A stretch of DNA of 64,000 nucleotides, taken from contig JASWHV010000013.1 of the NCBI GenBank assembly GCA_030760725.1, forward strand, positions 42,876,699-42,940,698, given 5' to 3'. The translations under genes were made by a program, and so were the position numbers. The DNA comes from Neostapfia colusana (lineage: Eukaryota > Streptophyta > Magnoliopsida > Poales > Poaceae). The notes below the pieces were generated by a model that was given only the letters and a program-made list of their open reading frames with translations, was not told where the DNA came from and made no database searches. Shown here in pieces: positions 33,634 through 44,767 of the stretch (position 1 is the first letter of the stretch; each line of letters opens with the position of its first letter).

Positions 33634-34557
33634 CTCCTGTGGGTCGTCCTCCTCCGGTACCTCTGCTGGTGGCTCGGGGTCTACCACCTCTTCTCCCATT
33701 CCAGGTTCTGCCATGGCTGGAAGACCCAAGACTACCGGTACGCCCAATACCGGGGGCCCGAGGTCCTGCAATGCATGCACCTCGTCCATAGCCTGGTTGT
33801 AGTCCTCTTCCCAGCCTTGTCCTTCCTCAATAGCGTCGTCCTGCTCTTGAGCAAGGTCCGCATTCTGCTGGGTTAGGGTCTGCACCAGCTCTTGCAACGC
33901 CGCGATGTCAACACGGCTCTTCTTCCTTGCCTTCTTCAGACGACGCAACTGATTGTGTTGCTCATTTAGTCGCTTGATCGTCGGAAGGAGCACATTGCGG
34001 AGTGCACTGTGAGCACTCTCAAAATGATCTCCACGGCTTGTGCTCTCCTTGAGCTTGGCGGCGAGATGCTCCGTATGAACAGCTTGGCTGTCCATCACAG
34101 CGTTTCCCGCCCTCATTTGGAGGCTGAGGTTGGCCTCCGCGGGGTTGTACCTTGGGCAAGTCGGGTCTGTTGCCTCCCGGTACCTTTCTTCCCACACATG
34201 CTGAGCTCGTCCCTCCACCGGAACGAGTGCGTATGGAGTTCCCTCCATAGCCTGCACGTGTAGTTGGCAGAAACGTGACATAGTGTCACGGGCTGCCACT
34301 TGCCACATTCCTTCCGGTTGTCTTCCTCTCACCGTGACGGTGAATGGCACCCAACCGGGTGGCGTAGGCCCTGCAGGAACCTCGACATGGATCGTCCACG
34401 TCTTGTTCCCCTCTTCGCCTTCTTCCTTGGCGAAGTATTGCGGCATCTGGTTGTACCCGAAATATTGGAGCATTTGCCACAATGCTTCCGGGTAGCCGCT
34501 ACGGTCAGAGCAGTGGGAAACTACCCACCCGTTCTCCAACCGTTTATCTGCTGCCAT
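33613..34557 (-). CDS. Element D ORF0 protein (314 aa), possible dsRBD-like domain plus coiled coil
   Basis: Intact ORF upstream of gag on the same strand, start at 34557 (MAADKRLENG). Residues about 22-100 have an order compatible with alpha-beta-beta-beta-alpha: EALWQMLQYFGY, YFAKEEGEEGNKTWTIHVEVP, FTVTVRG, then MWQVAARDTMSRFC. This resembles a double-stranded RNA binding fold (inference, weak motif). Residues about 165-265 are charged and heptad-like, predicting a long coiled coil with a basic patch KKARKKSR. Residues 266-314 are acidic and proline-rich. The last codons (after E308) lie in the putative intron, so the spliced form would have a different short tail. Conserved in B and F. From memory, an extra ORF before gag has been reported in rice gypsy elements such as RIRE3/RIRE8. 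Function unknown; RNA binding or packaging is a guess. Confidence 0.85.
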   Translation of the reverse strand: MAADKRLENGWVVSHCSDRSGYPEALWQMLQYFGYNQMPQYFAKEEGEEGNKTWTIHVEVPAGPTPPGWVPFTVTVRGRQPEGMWQVAARDTMSRFCQLHVQAMEGTPYALVPVEGRAQHVWEERYREATDPTCPRYNPAEANLSLQMRAGNAVMDSQAVHTEHLAAKLKESTSRGDHFESAHSALRNVLLPTIKRLNEQHNQLRRLKKARKKSRVDIAALQELVQTLTQQNADLAQEQDDAIEEGQGWEEDYNQAMDEVHALQDLGPPVLGVPVVLGLPAMAEPGMGEEVVDPEPPAEVPEEDDPQEVEFYSE

Positions 34558-36040
34558 ATGTAAAAATATATTTGAAAAATGTCAAACATTTATTTAAACA
34601 GTAAACCATTGAGTTATAACATAAGATATGTCATTGAACCCATAACACTTGGAAACATAGTTCAAATTTTTAAACAAATTTGACTGCTGATCTGCCGTTA
34701 CCATGACAGCCCTGACCAGTTTCCATATCAATCTGATTTAGGCCAGATTAAAAACAAAACCAGTTCTGGAGCTCAACATCAAAGTTAAAGTTAACTTCAA
34801 TAGCTTTCCATAAAGTATTTGGTCGGCCTAAGATCTGTCCTGGTTCAAAAGTTATGAGATGTCAAAGTTAACAGAATTTCTGGAATCAATTGGACAGCAC
34901 CTCCCTGCTTTAGGTACTGAATTGATCCAAGAGTCCCAGTTAATTCTGTTTCCAATCTGACAAAACTTTCTGTTACAAAGTTGTAACCCATCTCATAAGC
35001 TTTCCAGAACTACCTCATTTTCTATTTTTGGATTTTTAACCAGAAAGTTATGCTTAATTTACAGAGAGTTTACAGAGAGGCTTTGCTCTGTCCTGTTTTC
35101 TGGACAGTTTCAACTCTACTGCATTTTACGAGTGGTTAAGGGATGAAACACCTCTGGACCTCAACAGAAAAGTCGTAAAGCTCTTCCAAAGCTTTCCAGA
35201 AATGTATCATACGACCCCAACCTCGAAAGAACTCGACCTCTAGCCTCTGATTAACTTCAGCCTTGATTTAGCTGAAAACAGAGTGCTCTGTCCTTAACAT
35301 CCTATAAGTTGAAAACTTGTTAACTTTGAATATCCTGTACAAGGGAAGGAGTTACATCAAGTTTTACTACTTTGGATCAAAACCTTCAAATTTTTAAATG
35401 AAGTTGTTCATTTAGTTGGGTGTGACGTCGATGCGTCACCATATTATGTCGGTACTACGTCCTCACAAGGAAAAACCTATACCGGACTTAGCCGGCTTCG
35501 TTAGTTCAGTGGCACTACTCGTCACTCGCACATGGATGCTACACGTCTACCGTTTCGTGGTAAGGCTACCTGCAGAAATTCAACCAATCATCAGACTCGG
35601 CTGCACACCGAGCCCGGAATCCATACAGTTTGTACACCCGGCCGTCATGACTCGCCCGGATGTTCTCAAGCCAAACACGCCTTGAGTTACGTGTTCACGT
35701 TTCAGACCATGTGACGGGGTCTCCCATGTTGCACTACGCACGCCAGGGACAGACGTTGCTCGAATACCCCAAACGACATGAAGAGTCGTAGAGGATACTA
35801 AAGCGGGTCGGGTTACCTGCCACCCGTGGGGCTCCACCCTTCAGCTTGTGCGCACTGGTGGACAGCGCTTACGTGCACCCCCCAAGACATGAACGTCCCG
35901 AGATGCACGATTTTCCGACTAACAAATAGGTTAATAAGCCACTTTCTATATACTAATAACATCCTTATACGGGCTACTAACTCGTTCCTCACTGGATTTT
36001 TGAAAAAGAAGACCTTTGTACTGTGTTAAACCTCAAGCGA
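34558..36040 (-). other. Element D untranslated leader
   Basis: About 1.5 kb between the PBS and ORF0 with no supported gene, collinear with B and F. It contains the inverted repeat GTGACG-TCGATG-CGTCAC at 35422-35439, about 620 nt from the LTR. It also has AT-rich sequence and many short ATGs, so ORF0 translation by simple scanning from the LTR would be difficult. Confidence 0.8.
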
Positions 36041-36052
36041 GCTCTGATACCA
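36041..36052 (-). promoter_or_regulatory. Primer-binding site of D (initiator Met tRNA)
   Basis: The minus strand reads TGGTATCAGAGC, three bases after the 5' LTR end at 36056; a perfect plant Met-tRNA primer site. Confidence 0.95.
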
Positions 36053-36055
36053 CGC

Positions 36056-39000
36056 TGACACGACCCCATTTGGTCCTGTCGAGCCAGGATCACGCTGAGG
36101 GGTGCTGCGTTGCACAGCACCGTATAACACACGTCAAAGGTGCAAAGCGGAAGCGGAAGTTTTATTACATAAACAGTTTTATGAACCTGTTTACATCAAA
36201 ATACGTTTAGTCCACACTCGCGGGCGTAGACTAAGCACCAAGTGCACGTTCAGCCCTCGAACGTGTCCTTGCTAGCACACACGCACACTAACTCTGCGGC
36301 GTGCACGACTCCCACTCGACGGGGTTCCCCTCCTGGGGTTCCGTCTCCTCTTCGGGAGTCCCTTCCTCATAGAACCCTGCAAAAGCTTCAAACACAAGCA
36401 GTGAGCACGAAGGCTCAGCAAGTCTGACCCGTCTCACCTAAACATGGAACTTCTACATGAGGGTAATGGGTCACATGAGGTAAAAATCATTTGCAAGGAC
36501 TCGCCTAATTAGTAGAACCTTACTTTCAAGTTTTAGCAGCAGGTTGTGGAGAACCTTACGCTAAGGCACATGAGAGAGCCGCAATCAAACAAGAAACGCA
36601 TTTCTCTCATGTACTTTGCCCAAAGTTGAAAAGAACTTTAATTAGCTCTAAGCTACAGCATATCATTAACAATCAATGTCCAACTTTCAATCAGCAACAT
36701 TTTAACATGTAACTATCCTGTTCTTTCTACGTCATGGTACAGTGAACAAGTGGTACTCACTGACCGCGAGGGACGGCGATTATAATCGATTTACACCTGC
36801 AGGGTTACCCGAACAACCCGTCACGTACGCCCGAACTCGATGTTGCCTACAACAACCATCACGGACGCCGTACGCGACTACCTTTCACCCGTTAGCCAAA
36901 TATTGAACCGGTCCCATCGTCCCGAGCAAGAGGTCCCTGCACGCGCATCTCTGTGCCGCCAGCTGATTTACACCTCGAGCTCTCAACCTACCCTCTGAAC
37001 GACGGGCAATGCCTCAATAACCAGCTACCCGAGTTACATCAGTTTCCCGGTTCCCATATAGCCGGTAGGTCTTCGGTACTGTTCTAGCTTGTTCAACAGG
37101 CCCGCACACGGCTCGGTCCTCAATCGACACAAGCGGAGCTACAGCACACAGGCCCCAAAGTCCTGCTGCCCTTACTATCCGCTCGGTCTCATTTTCTTGC
37201 CATGTGTTTCATGTGCTATCTCTACCCGAGCAATGTGCCTCTAGCCTATTCTCGCGAGTAGTTCCAACTACTCGACTTGTACCGAATCCTACTCTATCCT
37301 AGCAATGCAGTGGCTAACGAGGTTTTCAATCCTAAACCCAACCCATGGTTTTCTTGGCTGTGCAGTTGGGTTTCCAACCAAGACTCTAATGCAAAGAACA
37401 AAGGAAACAAGTATGTGCTCAAAACAATAAAAATTTGTAAAAAGGTTAATGCAAACCGGGGCTTGCCTTGCTGCTCTTGGTCGTAGGCTAGCTGTTCCTC
37501 CGGAGTAACGAAGTCTAGGACTTCGGGTTCCTCCTCGACCTTAGCGACTACATGATATAAACAATACATGTATTAATTTAATGCATTTGCATTAAGTTGG
37601 AAGTTGTGAAGTCTACAACCTTTGCTAGATAGACCTAATGACTGTGAAACTTTTACTGTGGCTTGGTTCCAACCTAAACAGAGACTTGGTCAAGTTTTAG
37701 TTGCAGCAAAGCTCATTTGAGCCCTCCACAAATAATTATGTCCTTGACCTTAATTAAGGGCTTTTAGGGTGTTCTAAGTATTTTCATGAAACAAACTATG
37801 ACTTTCTGAAAACTAGATTTTCAGAGGGTTCTAATGGAATTGGTCTCACTTAATTTGGAAGTCTCTAACTAAATATATGAGCTAAACAATTTCAGAGAAA
37901 ATTCTGAAAATGTTTCTGAACATTTCCTATTTTCTCTGGAACAGTTTTGCTAATCACACCATTAGGTGGATTAAATGAGCTCTAATGGATCTGAAATTTT
38001 TATGGTAGTTCAAGGATATTTTGGTGAACATCTCAGCAGAATTTCAGGATTTTCCTCCAAAGGATTCTCCAGTTAAAATTCCTAACAGTTTAAACTTTAA
38101 GGAATTAATTCTGGAGAATTAAGGAGTTTCATGAAGTGAAACTTTATTTTCTGGAAAGTACTCAGAGAGCTGAATCCAGCAAAATTTGGTTCACTCAATT
38201 TGGAGCTTTCTAGCCAAAGTTATAAGGATTTGAAGTTTGAAGGAAATCTGAAAATCGGGGAAAAGTTTAAACTCGCGCGTGGGCCCAGGGGACACGCGTC
38301 GCACGCCTAGGTGATGGCACATCGCGGCCCACAAGGATTTTGCGCGCCAGCACACCCGATCCCGGCCGCAGCCGGATCCCGATTCAAAATATCGGCCGCT
38401 GACAGCTGGGGTCCACCCCCTTCTTCAACCTCGCGACACCCGCGCTCCGCCGCCGAGGGACCTCGCCGGAGAGCTCGCCGCCGGCTGCTGTACAGCTCCA
38501 AACTTCTTGATTCTGGCCGCCCCTGCCTACTTTTACTTGGGGAACAGGATCCGAGGGTCAGCTGCTCATGACAACGGCCGGAGCATGGTCGGCGACGAGC
38601 CGCCATATCGGAATGACTTCGGCCATGTCGGCTGACTCTCCTAGTACCTCAGCTACTTGGGAAATCGGTCGGGGAGCATCAGTGGACCTCAGAGAAGGTC
38701 GACATGAACTCGAGGCAGCTCAGGGAAGGCCCGAAATAGGTCCTCACCGTGCGCCCGATACCCCCCGTTCGTTCCGCCATTAGTAGACCTTAAATTACGC
38801 CGGGCACAGAGGTTCCCCGGCCCAGAGTTGTGAAGGCAACTTGTGCGTTACCGTGTCTAGCTCGTGTGGGAGTGGCCTGAGGCCCTCTAATCCTTTCTAG
38901 AGCACGAATTAAACAGAATCGTACCCGAAGGTCGTTCTGCACACAGAAAGGGGAAAAGTGGAAATTCGCCGCCGGTGAGCAACCACTCGAGCTGTGGCTC

Positions 39001-40098
39001 GGAGATGAGCAGCACCGGTCACCCGCGCGTCCAAGGGTGCCTTGGCTCGGGCGTGACAACGCCCAGGTCGGGCTGTCCACGAGAGCCCGAGGTGCGGCGG
39101 TTCCAAGTTCCGAGTTTGATCTTTCGGCACAGCCGATATCAATCGGTTTCAACCGAATTCTAGCAATGGGGAGGATGGAGGAAGGTCTCTACTACCTTGC
39201 TGGGGCTCTGGAGTAGAAGGAGGGAGCTGCGATCGGCGTTCTCCGATCAAGTCCGGGTTGCAGAAGTTCTCTGCCGGCGCTGAGTTCTTGCGGGAGAGAA
39301 CTGTGGTGCCTCGGCCGAGGAGGGGGGCAGGCGCCTTAAGAAGGCTCTGCACCGCCTCATGCCCGCGCGTGGGCAAGCAGCTGGTGGCGCGGTGGCTGGC
39401 CTCGGTGGCGATCACCGCTGCAGCTCGGCGACCCGAGTGAAAAGTCTCAGTCGGTTTGTGTTGAAGTAGAGGCTGACATGTGGGTCCCACCCCTCCTTTT
39501 AACCTCTGAAATTTACTCCTAACAGCTGTGGTAAACAGTGAACCCTATTCTACCCTTGGCAATTCAAATTATTCACCCAAGAGCCATTTGAATTGATCAA
39601 AGTTCAAATGAGGTTTGGTTTGAATGAATTTCAGCACAAGTTCAGTTTGAAATTCAAATAAAGTTTGAATTTCTCCCCCTTAGCTCATGTCAAGATCAAC
39701 TCCAAATGGAGTGAAAATTGGTGTGTGAGCTCACAAAAATATGCTGAGTAAGAATATGCCTTCCACTTTCAAATTCATGGTACAAAAACAGTTTGAATTT
39801 GAATATGTTTTCAAACTGCCCCTTTCCTATCTATACCCAAGATGACCTCAAAAAGGTTTTGAATTTGGGTGAAACTTGGCATGGACATCCTTAGCAAAGT
39901 TGTAGGAGTTTTCATATGTCAAGCCCATCTATATCACATGTGGGAAATACCACTTTTGCAATGTGTAAGTTTGTTCTCTAATGAGCATGTTGATAATTGT
40001 TACTTGCTCTTCATTTGTGTTCATCATTCTTCCTCAAATGAGGTGTGTGGTGTGGGGATGAACACTACAAATGAGTGTCAAAAACTGAGGCCCTTACA
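36056..40098 (-). mobile_element. Element D 5' LTR (4043 bp)
   Basis: Identical in length to the 3' LTR, with about 25 mismatches seen by eye. The minus strand starts at 40098 (TGTAAGGGCC) and ends at 36056. Palindrome CGATTATAATCG is at 36777-36788. The target duplication copy GTCTT follows at 40099-40103. Confidence 0.95.
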
Positions 40099-41611
40099 GT
40101 CTTTCGGTCTAGGGTTTGCTCCAAAAGCACCAGTGTCCCATGGACAACATCGACCCATAGCTTTCTCTCCATGAAAACCACCAGAGAGGGGACCTCACCG
40201 GCGACCCGAGCCCGCAAAACGCCGGCGGCGACAAAAACTCAAAGAACTCCTTCAGTTCTTGATGGTTTCCGGCGCTGTTTGAGCGAGAAGGATCGCAGGG
40301 ATCTAACAAAGCTTCTCCTAGACCAGGTTGAGCTCTAGCTATCACAGCACGAAGAATTTGATTGTAGACCGAGCAGTGTTTCTATGAACTAGGGTTTGGT
40401 AAAACCCGAAATTCTCACTACCCGGTTGATCAATCATCCTGAGGCTTTCGGTAACACGATCTACGGACAACAATGCACCTTTCTTGTGCAGGGAAGGGGC
40501 GGTGAAGCTGGCCGTAGCGCGCTGTCCACGGTGAACCGAACAGGGTTCCACCGAGCACCTCCGATCGCCGGCGCCAATTTCTGGTTTGCGCGTAGCACGA
40601 GCTAGGAAGCTTAGGGGAAAGAAAGGTGGAGGCTGAAGCACTCTCTTGCGCTTCTTTTTGCTGTTTGGGGCTCTATCATCCTTGCTTGGGTGAGCGTGGG
40701 CGAGGGAGGAACAGCAATGGCGCCGGGCGGTTCCCTTGCGGAAGAAACCGAGCAGCGGTGAGCGCGTGAGGGGGCAAAAGAACGTTTTGGTGCTTCAGCT
40801 GGGGGGCGAGGAGGTGATCACGCGGCCGAGAAGCAGGAGCTGGCGCGGTGCCGTCCTCGGGAGAGGGTCGCGCCGGGAGCTGGCGCGCGGTGATCAGCTC
40901 GGGAGAACAGAGAGAGAGGGAAACAGTCGGTTGGTTTGTTTTGGGTGGCTGACAATTGGGCCCCACTATTTCTAATTCTTATCCCATTTTCTCTGATATT
41001 TCACCCCAGCAACTCAACATTTAAGGCTAGACTTTCACACCAAGTTAAGGTTTGAATTTGCTGAATTCAGATGGTTTGAATTCTGGTGTGAAATTTGGAT
41101 GTGGTTTGATCATTTGAATTTGAAAATGAGTTTGAATTCTCCACTTTGTATTGCCTCAAAAATATAGCAAACCAGCTCCAAAATTTCCAATTTTTGGCAT
41201 GGCTGCTCATTCAAAGGTGGAGAGCACATTTGTGAAACCCAATTTTCAAATTGAGGGAATTGGAATTTTAAACTGTATTTGAAATTCAGATTAGAGGGCT
41301 TTTCCTTTTAATCCCAAACAAATATGAAAACTCTTCCAAATGAGCTGAAATTTGGAAGGTTGACTATTTGGACTATGAAGATCCAAGTTATGAATTTAGA
41401 TCTCCATGTTTAGAAGTTTTGGGAAGTCTAAACCCTCACTTTGAACTCACCCCCTTATAATTCAAAGTTATAATTCCCCTCATTTTTCATAAGTGTATAT
41501 GAGCAGCATTTTTTTGCTACCACTTTTGGGGATTTTACAACCATGACCAAACCAAACATCCATCCCAAAAACCATCCCATCTAATCATGTGAGTTGGCCA
41601 GGCACTTGTGA

Positions 41612-41635
41612 CCGTAAGCACGGCTATCATGATAG
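41612..41635 (-). repeat. Two abutting palindromes in LTR A
   Basis: CCGTAAGCACGG (41612-41623, 4-bp arms) directly abuts CTATCATGATAG (41624-41635, a perfect 12-bp palindrome). Read on the minus strand this is CTATCATGATAG then CCGTGCTTACGG, the same order as LTR C (2834-2857). Both paired positions changed, so the first dyad remains perfect. Confidence 0.8.
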
Positions 41636-42975
41636 TTTTACACTCTGCAGAGGCGGCACCACTTTACCTAAAAGTTTGTGATTTTGTCACCCGTCGGTGA
41701 CTTTAGAACCTCCATTATACCAGTACACAACCGTCGGTGTATGGCCAAGAGATCACAAAATAGCCTTTACAAAGGGGCTACTAGATGTATGGACTCACTA
41801 AGGTTTCACCAGCAGGCTCGAATCATCATTCTCCCACCTACGGGCCCCCTCTTGTGCCATGCAGTTCCTAGGTTAGTCCTCTCTCGACTCCCATTCCCTG
41901 CGCCTTCCACGGTCCATAACAATCTAGCAACTTACCTAATTAGTCAGCTAAGCCGCACCCATACTTGGCCTTGTGGTGGCACTGTTTTCCTGGCATGTGC
42001 TGGCATGAACCAGTTCTTAGATCTACGGCAAGTAAACCGCCATCTCATTCTACCACTTCCACAAACCAAGCTTGCCTAGATTTACCCCGATTCATGTTCA
42101 TTATCATCATCAAGTTTTCGTTATCATTATTCATATGAGTGCAGTAGCTAAACACGTTCTATCTCGCTTCCCGTAACCCGTAGATTAGCTAAGCAAAAAC
42201 AAAAATGACCATACCCGACTCATCAACTTTCCCGGCGACAAGGGTGGTTAACAAAAACTAGTAAACTCTTATAAAAGGGTTTCCCAACAAGTTGACTCAA
42301 GCATACATGTTTTTGCAAACAAAACAGTTCCAAAATATGGGATCAATATGGTCAAGGGGCACTTGCCTTGTTCCTGTGGCTTTTGTTGCTCAGGCGCTTT
42401 GAAGTCTTGGTGCTCTAGTCCTCCGTAGGTAGCTCCCTGAGCTTGTCCTTCTACTCACGATCACGCACATACAAGATTCACAGCAACCAATAATCATGCA
42501 CAAACTTTACTTATGATGCAATGGTGCATATGCATGCTGATCCTATGGTGCAGTTTCATTAATTCAGTTTGTACGTGTTCTTGCATGTTTTAATGGCTTT
42601 GTATGGGGTTTTACGATGAACAAGAGTGTAAGGATCAAATGTGGACGTGGTGATGATCTTGTCTCAAGGTCTAGATCAAGCCGATCAACAACTTGATCTG
42701 TCCACACGAAAAAAGCTTCTGTTCGAAGGGATCGAAGAAACAGATGCGAAGAAAATCGTGATGATGTCGTAAGGTGGTAACGAAGATCTACCTCACCTCT
42801 CCTTGGTGTTGGGGCCTTCCTCCTAGCGATGGCAGCAGCCAGATCGCCGGCTCTCTTCTGGCGGCTAAACTCCGGCGAAGGGGTTCAACTCGGTGAGTTG
42901 GGAGCTAGGATCTCCAAGTCGTCGACTCGGGAGGTGGAAAATAGGTACGTGGTTGTGGCCAGGGGTTTTCGGTTC

Positions 42976-42983
42976 TATTTATA
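42976..42983 (-). promoter_or_regulatory. TATA box of element A 5' LTR
   Basis: The minus strand reads TATAAATA about 1.17 kb from the LTR start at 44147, downstream of the G-box array. It supports the minus orientation. Confidence 0.65.
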
Positions 42984-43179
42984 AGGGGTCAAAAAGAGTC
43001 CTACTCTGATTGAAGTTTGAAAAAGAGTCCTATTTGATTTGCTTTTGGATCTTAACAACTTATCTCTAATCGATTTGGTTGCAGTATTCAACGTGGAAGA
43101 ATTCGTGTCGGTTTCCTCAGTATCGGGTACTCGCGTACAGGGGAAAACCGCTTAAGACTCTCGTCCTTCAGCAGGGATA

Positions 43180-43990
43180 AGCTCCGGAGGCTCCACGTGT
43201 CCAGCGGGCGGCCTGGTCTCCCTTTCCCACAGAGACAAGCTCCGGTTGTGCCGCGTGTCAGGCGGGCGGGACCTCCCTCTCCTCAGAGGCGAGCTCCACG
43301 TGCGCCACGTGTCTGGCGGGCGGGACCTCCCCTCTCCCTCAAAGGCGAGCTCTGCGTGCGCCATATGTCAGTGCCGTACCTCCCCTCTCATCGGAGGTGG
43401 GCTCCGAGAATGCCACTTGTCTAGTAGTGCCGGACCTCCTTTCTCCTCGGAGATGAGCTCCGAGGTCGACACGTGTCCAGCGGGCGGACCTCTCGGAGGC
43501 GAGCTCCGAGAGCGACACGTGTCCAACAGCGTCGGACCTCCCTTCTCCTCAGAGGTGAGCTCCGAGGGTGACACGTGTTCAGCAGTGTCGGACCTCCCGG
43601 AGACGAGCTCCGAGGGTGACACGTGTCCAGTAGTGACGGACCTCTCGGAGGCGAGCTCCGAGGGTGACACGTGTCCCGCAGTGTCTTCTCCTCAGAGGTG
43701 AGCTCCGAGAATGACACGTGTCTCGTAGGACTGAACCTCACTCCCTCCGAGGGGTGAGCTCCGAGAGCGACACGTGTCCCGCGGGGTTGGACCTCGCTTC
43801 TCCGCAGCGACTAGCTCCGAAGGCGCCACGTGTCCTGCTGGGCTGGGCCTCGCTTCTCCGCAGACACGTGTCCCACGGGGCCGGACCTCGCCCCTTCCGC
43901 AGAGGCAAGCTCCGAGCCTGCCATGTAGCCAGCAGTGCCGGACCTCACCCCTTTTGCAGGGATGAGCTCCGAAGGCGCCACGTGGCCAGC
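43180..43990 (-). repeat. G-box minisatellite in U3 of element A LTR
   Basis: About 15-17 diverged tandem units of roughly 40-62 bp. The core is GAGCTCCGAGGGTGACACGT followed by GTCC, with spacer GGACCTC-CTTCTCC-CAGAGG. I count 13 CACGTG cores from 43194-43199 to 43979-43984, many in the fully symmetric GACACGTGTC. It lies upstream of the TATA box of the same LTR, the place where enhancer-like repeats occur. CACGTG is the G-box/ABRE core bound by plant bZIP and bHLH factors. Confidence 0.85.
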
Positions 43991-44147
43991 AGGCCGCGGG
44001 AATTGTCGACAGCGCTCCTCGGCAAGCTGGAATTGGCTCTTTTCAGCTATATTTCTGATTCTTTCTCCGTTTCTACTTCTTTTAAAATGTTTCTTTATAT
44101 GAAATATGCATGCATGCATGCATGGATAAGAAATTGAGGGTGTCACA

Positions 44148-44767
44148 ACCAGCCTCGCCTCAACATTCCTGCTGTTATGAGCAACAAGGCATGTTTTCAT
44201 GCGGAGAGGTGGGACATTTTGCAAGTCAGTGCCCGAAGGAAGGCCTTGGACAGCCGAGCAACACACTGAAGTAGGACCTACAGCCGAATGGAGGAGCTAA
44301 TCAAGGTAACCGTGGACAGCAGAACTATGCTTGTGGCAATGTGAATCACGTCTCCGCTGAGGAAGCACAACAAGCAAAGGACGTCGTGATTGGTATGTTT
44401 CTCACCAACTCCAACCCAGCCACTGTTTTATTTAATTCTGGAGCATCGCATTCATTCATATCATCCAAGTATGTTGCCAAGTATAACCTGCCCATATCAC
44501 ACATGAAACAAACTATGTTGGTTAATTCTCCCGGTGGAGAGATGAGGACTAATATAGTATGTCCGAAAGTAAGCCTTAAAATAAGGGGGTAGACATTCTT
44601 GCCAACCTTATTGTCTTGGATTCCCAATGGATTGACATGATACTTGGAATGGAATGGTTATGCGAGCACAACAAAGTGATTCAATGTGCTCAGAGAATTG
44701 TGCATTTGACGAGTGAGCACGGTACTCGTATTGAGTTTGAGGCAGCCAACCTACAACGGAGAAAGCA
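44148..44767 (+). pseudogene. A' copy: gag zinc knuckle and protease fragment
   Basis: Starts in gag just before the knuckle, directly after the border of LTR A. The knuckle is partly intact (CGEVGHFASQCPK; the first Cys is displaced). It is close in sequence to element A (3486-4100, other strand). The protease catalytic motif reads NSGASHSF, Asp replaced by Asn (44430-44450). A stop at 44590 follows LKIRG, and downstream frames are shifted. The upstream gag part is presumably to the left of A, outside the window. Confidence 0.85.

Larger units (their letters stand above)
24672..40098 (-). mobile_element. Element D: complete young Tekay/Del-like chromovirus (15,427 bp)
   Basis: Both LTRs are 4043 bp (24672-28714 and 36056-40098), with a perfect target duplication GTCTT (24667-24671 and 40099-40103). 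PBS, leader, ORF0, gag-pol and polypurine tract are in order. ORF0 and gag-pol are both open with all catalytic residues. By eye the LTRs differ at about 25 positions (roughly 0.6%). At the commonly used grass LTR rate of 1.3e-8 per site per year that is about 0.2-0.3 million years, an estimate only. D is the best candidate in the window for an autonomous, recently active copy. Confidence 0.95.
23460..41539 (-). mobile_element. Solo LTR E (2648 bp without D), inserted in A's 5' LTR
   Basis: Pieces 23460-24671 and 40104-41539. On the plus strand it begins TGTGGGGACC and ends GGATTTTACA, flanked by a perfect ACCAT duplication (23455-23459 and 41540-41544). No coding region of its own is present. 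The order of AT-rich, GC-rich and AT-rich blocks, and a shared GGCTGACA-N4-GG-CCCAC segment (about 40950), match the minus-oriented D LTR. I therefore infer minus orientation and a related family. D is inserted in its GC-rich promoter block. Confidence 0.85.
1..44147 (-). mobile_element. Element A: nested Ty3/gypsy retrotransposon, 3' part beyond the window
   Basis: Scaffold element read right to left. The 5' LTR is at 22681-44147 (split by E and D). It is followed by the PBS (22666-22677), a leader with tandem repeats, the gag N-terminus (21943-22166), the rest of gag and protease (3486-4780), and the start of the protease-RT linker (1-79). RT onwards lies left of the window. B, C, E and D are all inserted in it. 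The gag pieces join across B: a proline run is cut by B and both halves match a gag. The pol pieces join across C: the codons flanking C align without a gap to the A' copy near 44700. The right border 44147/44148 abuts A', so A inserted into an older member of its own family. The matching target duplication would be outside the window. Confidence 0.85.
22681..44147 (-). mobile_element. Element A 5' LTR (about 3.38 kb when E and D are removed)
   Basis: Two pieces, 22681-23459 and 41545-44147. The minus strand begins TGTGACACCC at 44147 and ends GGGCGTCACA at 22681. Removing E, D and one ACCAT copy leaves 3382 bp, close to the 3401 bp of related LTR C. A TATAAATA box at 42976-42983 (minus) places U3 at about 42984-44147. 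That U3 is dominated by a G-box tandem array (43180-43990). The part from 41600 to 42080 aligns with LTR C about 2530-2890. Confidence 0.85.

Noticed and set aside
43180..43990. Possible CRISPR-like or satellite array
   Set aside because: Units are unequal (about 40-62 bp), without unique spacers of constant length, in a eukaryotic LTR; better described as a U3 minisatellite.
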